Part shown: positions 22,339 through 29,303 of the stretch, piece by piece
Numbering within the stretch: the stretch's first letter is position 1
How the letters are laid out: every line of letters starts with the position of its first letter
Source of the DNA: an uncultured Collinsella sp.
GTDB lineage: Bacteria; Actinomycetota; Coriobacteriia; Coriobacteriales; Coriobacteriaceae
Reading direction: 5' to 3'
Length of the DNA: 29,357 nt
Assembly (NCBI GenBank): GCA_900544755.1
Contig: UQWQ01000015.1
Location: 1 to 29,357 of the forward strand
The notes under the pieces: model-generated
Databases searched by the model: none
Told to the model about the DNA's origin: nothing
Seen by the model: only the letters and a program-made list of their open reading frames with translations
Position numbers and translations under genes: made by a program

Positions 22339-23331
22339 ATGAGTTTCGCGTTCTATATCTACACCACGATTATCATGGGTGTGGCTCTGGTGACCAGTGC
22401 CGTGGCATTGGTGGTTTGGCTCATGACGCGCCGTCGCGACAGCCTGGTGGCCGCGGCGGGCTTTTTGCTCTACATGCTCGATATGTCGGTCATTTTTTTT
22501 GACGAGTACAATCGGCTCAAATACGACTACGCTGTTACCTTTAGCGAGCCGTTGCAGCACCCCTTGCTGCGCTGCGTGCTCGGTATTGCCATCTATGCCT
22601 GCGTGGTACTGTGGATGTTTGCGCGCTTGCGCAAAAGGCCGACGTCGCGCATGCTCGGACTTGCTATCGTGCCGTTTTCAATCTTGCAATTGGTGCTGGT
22701 GCCTCGCAGCGGTGCTGCCGGAGAGATGCAGCAGTATCTCTTTTGGCTCACGCGTGACCTGGGCAATGTAGGATGTCTTGCCTATGCCGCCTGGCATTAC
22801 CGGCACAGGGCCACGCGTGTTGAGAAACTCGACCTCGACCGCTCAAAGCTCTTTTGGAAGGTGGCACTCGTTCTTGCGTTTTGCGTAATCGCCGAGGACA
22901 CCTACATGATTTTGCTCTGTCGCCCCGACTCTCAAAACCCCGTCATCAGCCTCTTTTTGTGGTATCTGTCCGAGCGCAATATCTCCGAAAACGTGCTGCT
23001 CATGGCATGCGCGGTCCAACTCTTTTGCCAGTTTAGCCATATCCTGCGCGTGTATGCCCGTCATCCGCGTGCCGATGAGGACGTGGCGGCCGAGAGCGCA
23101 CGCTCTGGGGACGATCTAGCATCACGCGTTGTGATCTATGCCGATGCCCATAAGCTGTCGCGGCGCGAGCAGGAGGTGCTCACGCTGGTGCTGAAGGGCA
23201 ACGACGCCCAAAACATCGCCAGCGAGTTGGTCATCAGCCCTGGCACTGTCAAGGCGCACTTGCATCGCATCTACGTTAAAAGCGGTGTCTCCAACCGAGA
23301 TGACCTCATAGATGCCTTTTGGCGTTCCTAG
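22339..23331 (+). CDS. LuxR-type regulator with seven-helix membrane domain (LuxR2)
   Basis: Membrane-anchored transcription factor of 330 aa, homologous in layout to LuxR1. Hydrophobic helices occupy residues 1-235 (YIYTTIIMGVALVTSAVALV is the first). A linker with acidic residues follows, then the LuxR helix-turn-helix (LSRREQEVLTLVLKGNDAQ, NIASELVISPGTVKAHLHRI). YLSERNISEN and CVIAEDTYMILL match YLSERNFSEN and CIVAEDFYNILV in LuxR1. GGGGAGG lies five bases before the ATG. Its neighbour downstream, after 315 bases of non-coding DNA, is the amidohydrolase-MATE pair, the likely target. Confidence 0.87.
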   Translation: MSFAFYIYTTIIMGVALVTSAVALVVWLMTRRRDSLVAAAGFLLYMLDMSVIFFDEYNRLKYDYAVTFSEPLQHPLLRCVLGIAIYACVVLWMFARLRKRPTSRMLGLAIVPFSILQLVLVPRSGAAGEMQQYLFWLTRDLGNVGCLAYAAWHYRHRATRVEKLDLDRSKLFWKVALVLAFCVIAEDTYMILLCRPDSQNPVISLFLWYLSERNISENVLLMACAVQLFCQFSHILRVYARHPRADEDVAAESARSGDDLASRVVIYADAHKLSRREQEVLTLVLKGNDAQNIASELVISPGTVKAHLHRIYVKSGVSNRDDLIDAFWRS

Positions 23332-23412
23332 TCCTATTCTTCCTTGCATGCGGGTCTTGCCGTGTGGGCGGGCACGCCGTTGGGCGTAATGACGCGGTAA
23401 TAATCTCAGACA

Positions 23413-23450
23413 ATAAACCTGCAGGTAAAGCGTGTAAACCTGCTTAAACT
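23413..23450. promoter_or_regulatory. phased TAAAC/TAAAG repeats upstream of the amidohydrolase
   Basis: TAAACCTGC occurs at 23414 and 23435 (21 bases apart), TAAAG at 23426 and TAAACT at 23445, so related half-sites recur about every 9-12 bases on one helix face. ACCTGCAGGT in the middle is a perfect palindrome. ATAAACCTGCAGGTA (23413-23427) matches the ptcA upstream region. It may bind LuxR2. Confidence 0.45.
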
Positions 23451-23513
23451 GACCGTTTGCGATCCCTGGCCTTGGCACGGATTTGCCCCTGTGTATCAAT
23501 GGGTGTAGCGCGA

Positions 23514-23584
23514 AGCCGCGGACGTGGGACAGACGTCCGAGCACGGCTTGTAGGCACGCGCCGATGCGGGAGCGCTACGCTCCC
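23514..23584 (+). other. two hairpins in the amidohydrolase leader, one with a GGGACAG loop
   Basis: CGGACGT (23519-23525) pairs with ACGTCCG (23533-23539) around a loop that is exactly GGGACAG. An outer AGCCG/CGGCT stem (23514-23518, 23544-23548) extends it. GGGAGCG-CTA-CGCTCCC (23568-23584) follows. Neither has a T-run. They lie 63-133 bases upstream of the amidohydrolase start. Confidence 0.55.
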
Positions 23585-23646
23585 AACCGAGTGCCCACGC
23601 GGGCGGTGCGTCCGCGTTGCAACCAAAGATGCCTGAGGAGGCTCAC

Positions 23647-25275
23647 ATGGACAAGGCTGATGTAGTTATCAAGAGCAACGCCGTCTTTACCGGCGATGGG
23701 CTCGAGCCGTTTAAGGGCGGCGTTGCCGTGCGCGGTGATAAGATTGTTGCCTGCGGTGACGATGCTCACCTGGCACCGTTTATCGGTCCCGATACCGAGG
23801 TGCGCGACTTTGGCGACCAGCTCGTCATGCCCGGCCTGATCGACTCGCACACGCATTTTGCCCAGGGCGCGTTTATGACCGACCCCGATTTTGCCGTCAA
23901 CCTCATCGACTGCACCAGTTTTGAGATGGCGATGGAACGTGTCGTGGCGTTTGCGGCCGACCATCCCGATAACGAGTGGATTCTGGGCTGCCAGATTATC
24001 CAGTTCCAGTGGGATGTCCCCGAGATGCCCACAGCCGCGATGATCGATGAGTACATCTCGGACCGCCCGGTCTTTCTGCAGCAGGTTGACCTGCATACCT
24101 TTAGTGCCAATACCTGCGCCATCAACAAGGTGGGAGTAACTTCGCAGACGCCCGATCCCGCAGGCGGCAAGATCCTTAAGGATGCCGAGGGCAATCTGAC
24201 GGGCGTGTTTTCCAACAACGCCGGCGTCTTCTTTATGGACGAGGTCTACGACCCAGCGCCCGAGGTTGTTGACGCGTCGTTTGCAAAAACCGCCCGGCGC
24301 GCCAATGCCCTGGGAATCACTACGGTCGGCATGGTCAATCCTACGTTTGTGAGCATGGAAAACCCGTATGCGGTGTTGGCAGGTCTTAATGCCAAGGGCG
24401 ACTTGCCACTGCGCGTGTTCCTGTACACCGATCTGTTCGAAAACGAGTCCTTAACGCTCGAGCAGATCAAGGAGAAATACGCCTTCTCGGGTACGCAGGT
24501 CGAGTGGCACGGCTTTAAGCAGTTTCTTGATGGCGTGTGCTCCGACCACACCGCTTGGATGCTTGAACCCTATTCCAACGCGCCCGATACCTGCGGTGAG
24601 CCCGCGGAGGATCCAGAGCGCATCCGTGCCGCCATTGTCAGGGCGCAGGAATGGGGCGTTGACACGCGCGTCCATACGATCGGCGATCGCTCGGTGCGTT
24701 TTGTGCTTGATTGCTTTGAGGAGGGCGAGCGCTTGCATGGTAAGCGGGGTTGCCGCCACTCCATGGAGCACAACGAGACGGTTCAGCCCGAGGATCTGCC
24801 GCGCTATGCCGAGCTGGGTATATGCCCTGGTATGCAGCCGTGGCACATGCTGCTCGATATGGCTGACCTTGCCAAGGACGATGCCGTGGGCCCCGAGCGT
24901 GCTGCGCTTTCGTGGCCCCTGCATAGCCTGCTTGCCAGCGGTGCCGTGGTGCACCTGGGCAGTGACTTCCCCGTTGTGGGCTTGGAGCCCATGGAGGAGG
25001 TGTACGGCGCGGTCTTCCGCATGCTCGAGGACGGCTCCAACCCAGAAGGGTGGTTCCCGCAGGAGCGCATCACCATGGCCGAGGCCCTGCGCGCCTACAC
25101 CTACGGCAGCGCCTACGCCATGCATGCCGAGGATCGCATCGGTACGCTCGCATGCGGCAAACAGGCTGATATCTGTGTGCTCGACCGTAACCTCTTTGAC
25201 TGCGAACCGGCTGAGGTCCTCGAGGCCACGGCGTATCTCACGATGATTGCCGGCAAGGTGGTCTACGAGGCCTAG
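23647..25275 (+). CDS. amidohydrolase family 3 protein (YtcJ-like metal-dependent hydrolase)
   Basis: Zn-dependent hydrolase of 542 aa, normal for the YtcJ/AepA-like branch. An N-terminal beta-sandwich strand (VVIKSNAVFTGDGLEPFKGG) precedes the TIM barrel. The first metal motif is GLIDSHTHF (HxH near residue 70). Further ligands are likely HTIGDRSV near 348, SMEHNET near 375 and LGSDFPVVG near 440. The C-terminal segment GTLACGKQADICVLD is typical of composite amidohydrolases. GAGGAG lies six bases before the ATG at 23647. The substrate cannot be read from sequence; the family cleaves amides, including formylated or acylated amines. It is followed by a MATE transporter and preceded by LuxR2. 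Confidence 0.9.
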   Translation: MDKADVVIKSNAVFTGDGLEPFKGGVAVRGDKIVACGDDAHLAPFIGPDTEVRDFGDQLVMPGLIDSHTHFAQGAFMTDPDFAVNLIDCTSFEMAMERVVAFAADHPDNEWILGCQIIQFQWDVPEMPTAAMIDEYISDRPVFLQQVDLHTFSANTCAINKVGVTSQTPDPAGGKILKDAEGNLTGVFSNNAGVFFMDEVYDPAPEVVDASFAKTARRANALGITTVGMVNPTFVSMENPYAVLAGLNAKGDLPLRVFLYTDLFENESLTLEQIKEKYAFSGTQVEWHGFKQFLDGVCSDHTAWMLEPYSNAPDTCGEPAEDPERIRAAIVRAQEWGVDTRVHTIGDRSVRFVLDCFEEGERLHGKRGCRHSMEHNETVQPEDLPRYAELGICPGMQPWHMLLDMADLAKDDAVGPERAALSWPLHSLLASGAVVHLGSDFPVVGLEPMEEVYGAVFRMLEDGSNPEGWFPQERITMAEALRAYTYGSAYAMHAEDRIGTLACGKQADICVLDRNLFDCEPAEVLEATAYLTMIAGKVVYEA

Positions 25276-25371
25276 CGGGGCTGCTGCATCGCTGGGCGGT
25301 GCCGCAGCCTGTGCGTGCCGCCCATCCATTCATGCATCCATTCATCAATCTCTCATGGAAAGGGGAGAACA

Positions 25372-26748
25372 ATGGCAGAAGAAACGACCGCCGCTGTTGA
25401 GGAGGAGCGTGAGCTTGCCTCGCAGCCGATTCCCGGCCTGGTGCGCAAGTACACCATCATCACCGGCCAGGGTATGCTCGCCCAGATTATCATGGTGGTC
25501 CTTGAGGGCCTCGTGATGGGTTGGGGCCTGGGTGCACACGGCCTGGCCTGTGTTTCGATCATCATGTCGGTCGAGTACATTAACCTGGCCTTTGGCAACC
25601 TGTTTGGCACCGGCGTGCCCGCCGTGGTGGGCAACCTTTTGGGTGCCGGCGACATTAAGGGCGCCAGCAAGGCGTTTAGCCAGGGTTTTTGGCTTACCAC
25701 GATTGTGAGTGTGCTGCTTGCTGTGGTGATGGCTGTGTTTACCGAGCCCATCTGCGCATTCTTCGGCGCCACGCCCGACATCATGGCCGATACCGTTGCC
25801 GGCGTGCGCACCTTCTCCGTGCTGCTGCCGCTCACGGTCATTGGTCAGATGGTCACCGCCGTCATGCGTGTGGACGAGAAGGTTCAGATCCAGGCCAACC
25901 TCATGACCGTGTCTGCCATCGTCGCTATCTGCTGGCTTGCGCTTTCCACGTTTGTGCTCAAGCTTGGCGTTATGGGAGCTGGCGTGTACTACGGTCTTTC
26001 CATCGGTATCTGGGCCATCGGTATCTTCTGGTTCATCGGCGGTAAGAAGTCGCAGCTCCAGATCAGCGCCGCCGACCTCAAACTCGACATGGCCATCTGC
26101 GGCCAGATCATCAAGATTGGTTTCCCGTTCTTTTTGGTGCAAGCTGCCACGTTCATCTTCAACACCGTTGCCAACTCGTTGCTTGGCCAGCTCGGCGGCG
26201 ACATGGGTTCGCTCTACATCGCGGCCTTTGGTGTGATCAACGGCTACATCCTCTACATTACCATGATGGTCGCCCAGTGCTTCTCGTACGGCCTGCAGCC
26301 CATTGCCGCCTTCAACGCCGGCGCCAAGGCGTGGGCGCGCCTCAAGGAAACGCTCTCCTGCACGCTTAAGTACCAGGTCGTGACGCTTGCTGCGGTGTCT
26401 GCTGTGCTATGGGTGGCCGCAACGCCGGTCTGCGCCTTTTTTGCTGGTAGCGACCCGGCGCTCGTCGAGGTTGCCGCCAACGCCACGCGCATCGTTATCC
26501 TGGCCGTGGCCCTGGGCTATCTTGCCATGACCATGTCGATGTACTTCCAGGCGGTTGAGAAGGTGGGTATCGCCACGTTCACCGGTCTGCTCCGCTACGT
26601 GATCTGCTCCGTGCCGCTTATGTACCTGCTTGGCAACATGATGGGCGTTCAGGGTGTCTGGTTTGCCTTGGTGGCGGCTGACGCCATCACTGGTCTTATC
26701 TCCATCGCCCTCGCCGTCCGCGAATCCAAGCGACTTGCCACGCTCTAG
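25372..26748 (+). CDS. MATE-family multidrug/toxin efflux transporter
   Basis: Membrane transporter of 458 aa with about 12 helices in two MatE repeats. A charged N-terminal tail (EETTAAVEEERELAS) precedes the first helix. Typical MATE segments include FGNLFGTGVPAVVGNLLGAGD near residue 80, and FGVINGYILYI with QCFSYGLQPIAAFNAGA in the second half. Start at 25372 with AAAGGGGAG before it. It begins 96 bases after the amidohydrolase, probably in the same operon, and may export the amidohydrolase product or import its substrate. The leader contains two direct copies of CATCCATTCAT (25323 and 25335). Confidence 0.93.
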   Translation: MAEETTAAVEEERELASQPIPGLVRKYTIITGQGMLAQIIMVVLEGLVMGWGLGAHGLACVSIIMSVEYINLAFGNLFGTGVPAVVGNLLGAGDIKGASKAFSQGFWLTTIVSVLLAVVMAVFTEPICAFFGATPDIMADTVAGVRTFSVLLPLTVIGQMVTAVMRVDEKVQIQANLMTVSAIVAICWLALSTFVLKLGVMGAGVYYGLSIGIWAIGIFWFIGGKKSQLQISAADLKLDMAICGQIIKIGFPFFLVQAATFIFNTVANSLLGQLGGDMGSLYIAAFGVINGYILYITMMVAQCFSYGLQPIAAFNAGAKAWARLKETLSCTLKYQVVTLAAVSAVLWVAATPVCAFFAGSDPALVEVAANATRIVILAVALGYLAMTMSMYFQAVEKVGIATFTGLLRYVICSVPLMYLLGNMMGVQGVWFALVAADAITGLISIALAVRESKRLATL

Positions 26749-26797
26749 ACTCGGGCACGGCCAGCCCGCGATAGTCGAATAAGTCAACTCGCCTGCA

Positions 26798-26840
26798 AGC
26801 CACCACAATGGGGACAGTTCCCATTGTGGTGGCTATTGTT
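26798..26840 (+). terminator. terminator after the MATE gene (GGGGACAG loop)
   Basis: Perfect 15-bp stem, AGCCACCACAATGGG (26798-26812) and CCCATTGTGGTGGCT (26820-26834), loop GACAGTT, followed by ATTGTT. The arm end and loop read GGGGACAGTT. The stem shares CCACCACAA with the terminator at 5548. Confidence 0.8.
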
Positions 26841-26864
26841 ATTTAGGGTCTGAGATTTCGGCTC

Positions 26865-26870
26865 TATAAA
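26865..26870 (+). promoter_or_regulatory. -10-like box upstream of the ATPase
   Basis: TATAAA in an AT-rich setting. No good -35 at standard spacing. A transcript from here would carry the 23-bp repeats in its leader. Confidence 0.3.
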
Positions 26871-26888
26871 TAACGTTTTTGAACTGGG

Positions 26889-26980
26889 CTACTAAAAGAT
26901 TGTGGAAAACACTACTACAAGATTATGGAAAACGCTACTGCAAGATTATGGCAAATGATACTATACGATTATGGTAACAG
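26889..26980 (+). repeat. four imperfect tandem copies of a 23-bp unit
   Basis: Units start at 26889, 26912, 26935 and 26958. Each follows the pattern CTACT-N-CAAGATTATGG-NAA. Units 2 and 3 are closest. The array ends 20 bases before the ATPase start, within its leader, so it is a candidate operator array or repeated RNA element. Confidence 0.8.
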
Positions 26981-26999
26981 CGTTATAAGGGGCGTTGAT

Positions 27000-28169
27000 A
27001 TGGCCGAGTACATTAACAGGGATTTGCATGAGTTGCTCATTCGCATGGCGGGTTGGTTTCCTGTTGTGTCGTTGACGGGGCCTAGGCAGAGCGGTAAGTC
27101 TACGCTGGTTAGGCATGCCTTTCCCGACTATTCCTATGTCACGCTTGAGGACCCCCAAACGAGGCGCGCGGCCTTGGAGGATCCGGTGAGTTTTATCCGC
27201 AACCGAAAGGGCGGACTCATCATCGATGAGGCGCAATACGCCCCGGATTTGTTCTCGATGATTCAGGTTGTTTCGGATGAGCGGGGAGACGCCGGTCAAT
27301 ACATCCTTACGGGATCGCAAAACTTTTTGATGATGAAAAGCATCGGCCAGTCTCTTGCCGGGCGAGTCGGGATCTTAAAATTGCTGCCATTTTCGTTTCG
27401 AGAAGCGGAGAGGGGCCAGCAGGGGCAGTTGGAAGTGGATTTGTTTGCGCTCGAAGGGGGATACCCTCGCCTGCGTTCCGCCGGAATGCCGTCCTCGGTT
27501 TATTTCCCCAGCTATATTGATACCTATGTTGAGCGCGATGTTGTGGGCTTGCTTGACGTGCGCAATAAAGCGGAGTTTCATAAGTTTCTGTCCATAATTG
27601 CCCAGAGCGCCGGTGCTCTCATTAATATATCTTCGCTTTCTCGAGATACGGGTGTGAACGTATCGACCATTAAAAGCTGGTTGTCTATCCTGGAGCAGAG
27701 CTACCTGACGTTTTCACTGCAGCCCTATTATGCAAATGCCAGGAAACGTTTGACTAAAACGCCCAAGCTTTATTTTTACGACACGGGGCTGCTCTGCTAC
27801 TTGCTCAAAATTGGATCACTGGAGCAACTTTTGGAGAGCTCTTATCTGGGGGCAGTTTTCGAAAACCTCATCGTTTCCGAAACGGCGAAGAGCCATCTCA
27901 ACGTGGGCGAGAATCCCGAGTTGTATTTCTATAGGGACGACGGCAAGCGAGAAATCGATTTGCTCGACTGCACAAACTCAGGGAGTCCCAAGGCTATCGA
28001 AATAAAATCATCCAGAACGTATCACGATAAGTACGCCCGCCATTTACGGGCTGTATGCGATGAGATCGACATTGCAAAAGATGCGCGCTATGTTGTGGCC
28101 CGCGTGGATTCAACGTATGAGTCGAAAGACTGTAGCGTGGTCTCGGCGCGTGATTGGCTTTTGCGATAA
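27000..28169 (+). CDS. AAA-type ATPase with C-terminal DUF4143 (COG1373 family)
   Basis: Protein of 389 aa. P-loop GPRQSGKST near residue 30, Walker B LIIDEAQYAPDL near 78, sensor-like TGSQNFLM near 108. A winged-helix-like middle (INISSLSRDTGVNVSTIKSWL) precedes the DUF4143 domain. That domain resembles a PD-(D/E)XK nuclease fold: REIDLLD near 320 and AIEIKSS near 332 give the D-(E)xK pattern. The family is common in host-associated bacteria and its role is unsettled (toxin-antitoxin, defence or surveillance have been suggested). Start at 27000 with AAGGGG eight bases upstream; in-frame ATG 26925 inside the repeats is an alternative. Codon use is less GC-biased than in neighbouring genes, which suggests horizontal acquisition. 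Confidence 0.9.
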   Translation: MAEYINRDLHELLIRMAGWFPVVSLTGPRQSGKSTLVRHAFPDYSYVTLEDPQTRRAALEDPVSFIRNRKGGLIIDEAQYAPDLFSMIQVVSDERGDAGQYILTGSQNFLMMKSIGQSLAGRVGILKLLPFSFREAERGQQGQLEVDLFALEGGYPRLRSAGMPSSVYFPSYIDTYVERDVVGLLDVRNKAEFHKFLSIIAQSAGALINISSLSRDTGVNVSTIKSWLSILEQSYLTFSLQPYYANARKRLTKTPKLYFYDTGLLCYLLKIGSLEQLLESSYLGAVFENLIVSETAKSHLNVGENPELYFYRDDGKREIDLLDCTNSGSPKAIEIKSSRTYHDKYARHLRAVCDEIDIAKDARYVVARVDSTYESKDCSVVSARDWLLR

Positions 28170-28187
28170 CAAGTTCGGCGTATTAAC

Positions 28188-28230
28188 AACTGCCGCGAAG
28201 AGGATCGGACCCCTTTCGCGGCGGTTTTTT
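28188..28230 (+). terminator. terminator after the ATPase
   Basis: AACTGCCGCGAA (28188-28199) and TTCGCGGCGGTT pair with one G-T wobble, followed by six T. It is homologous to the terminator at 14193. Confidence 0.85.
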
Positions 28231-28253
28231 GCCGATCCGGTGCGCCTCAGATG

Positions 28254-28374
28254 CAAGTGAGTAGGCTTTTTTGGATCTGTCGAGCACACCGCGACAAACG
28301 CTAAATAAAACCGCAGGTCAGAGCTGTGGCGTTTTGGAGTGTGCTCGGCCTCCTGCAAAAGGTCTACTCACTTG
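28254..28374. ncRNA. candidate structured RNA or MITE-like element, copy 2
   Basis: P1 CAAGTGAGTAGGCTTTTT (28254-28271) with 28357-28374, including two G-U wobbles. P2 CGAGCACAC (28281-28289) with GTGTGCTCG (28339-28347). P3 CCGCAG (28311-28316) with CTGTGG (28324-28329). The loop around P3 (ATAAAACCGCAGGTCAG) is nearly identical to copy 1, while several connecting bases differ. Confidence 0.45.
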
Positions 28375-28543
28375 GTTTTTCGGCGAGAAGGCCGCCGCAA
28401 GGGCAAGCAGCTCTCCTCACGGCGGTTGGCGTTTGCCCAGATAAAACCTGCCAAAATAAACCTGTCCCTTTTTGGCATGTCCCTTTTGGCGTGGCTGATT
28501 GGTTTGGGCTGTTTTGGAGAAAGCCCATGAGGTGGCACTCAGG

Positions 28544-29194
28544 CTAATCCTGCGTGTCGCCTCCGTACATGTAGACGATAAAGCCGTCGCCGGTGTCTTG
28601 GCTGTGATCCTCCAGGATGCGTTTCATGTTGAGGTGCTCGTAGAACTGCCAGTCAGAGTTGCAGTCGCTCATCAGGAAGAACTTGGTGCACCCGGCTTTG
28701 GCGAGTTCGGCGCGCGCAAGGTCGATGAGCTCGCGGCCGAGTCCCTTGCCCTGCCACTCGGGCACAATGATGATCAGGTTGAGCTGGCCCTGGGCATACT
28801 CGTTGCCTGTGGCGGCAAAGCGATCCGCCGTGGCCTTTTCGCGACTGTCGCCGAAGAGCGAGCCCTCGAGCTTGGCGTCGGCAGCCTTTGCCATTTCGGT
28901 TGCCTGGGCGAGCATCTCGTTGTAGCAGGACTCCCACGTGGGGTTGGTGCGCGGCTTGCCGTCCTCGAAGATGCCGATGCAGCAGGCGGCGATAATGCGG
29001 CCCTCGGCCTCGGCGACAAGCGCGATAGGTGAGCGTTGCAGCTGCATAGCGATGTTAAAGCGCGCGCAGAAATCGGCAGCTTCGACGTCGCCGCGGTTGC
29101 GCAGCGTGTTGCACCACAGCTGGTTGTAGATGGCGGCGATACCATCCAGGTCGTCGAGCGTGGCGGCGCGCAGGGTTACGTTGTCAAGGCTCAT
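28544..29194 (-). CDS. GNAT-family N-acetyltransferase
   Basis: Acetyl-CoA-dependent acetyltransferase of 216 aa. It starts with the common SLDNVTLRAATLDDLDGIAA strand-helix. Motif A is LIIIVPEWQGKGLGRELI near residue 150 (the QxxGxG acetyl-CoA loop), followed by motif B in KFFLMSDCNSDWQFYEHLNM. A middle insert (ESCYNEMLAQATEMAKAAD) is longer than in minimal GNATs. Start at 29194 with GGAAGGAG five bases upstream; an upstream TTG in the same frame would include the ribosome-binding site and was rejected. The substrate is unknown. It is convergent with the ATPase across module copy 2. Confidence 0.88.
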   Translation of the reverse strand: MSLDNVTLRAATLDDLDGIAAIYNQLWCNTLRNRGDVEAADFCARFNIAMQLQRSPIALVAEAEGRIIAACCIGIFEDGKPRTNPTWESCYNEMLAQATEMAKAADAKLEGSLFGDSREKATADRFAATGNEYAQGQLNLIIIVPEWQGKGLGRELIDLARAELAKAGCTKFFLMSDCNSDWQFYEHLNMKRILEDHSQDTGDGFIVYMYGGDTQD

Positions 29195-29303
29195 AGAGGC
29201 TCCTTCCAAGTTGGGTCAGGCCATCTATGAGTGTGGCATGGCCGCAGGGCCGCCGCATCAACCATTCGGTAGACGAACCCCGATTCCACGGGGGCGGAGA
29301 GAT

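Larger units (their letters stand above)
28186..28478. repeat. dispersed ~290-bp module, copy 2
   Basis: Second copy of the module at 14191-14485, same strand, again between convergent genes (ATPase and GNAT). The first terminator and the three-helix hairpin are kept. The second GC hairpin lacks its T-run (GCCGCCG...CGGCGGT only). The final GGGACAG hairpin is shortened to TGCCAAAA/TTTTGGCA and followed by a partial 15-base tandem duplication (28463-28490). Together with 28479-28543 this is the 374-bp gene-free stretch 28170-28543. Confidence 0.88.

Noticed and set aside
26889..26980. CRISPR-like array
   Set aside because: The 23-bp units are directly adjacent with no spacers, and no cas genes are present; this is a simple tandem repeat.
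9909..28320. Recurring CAGGTCAG(AG) words near 9909, 14320, 20332 and 28315
   Set aside because: Words of this length are expected to recur by chance in a window this size; only the two inside the duplicated module share flanking sequence.
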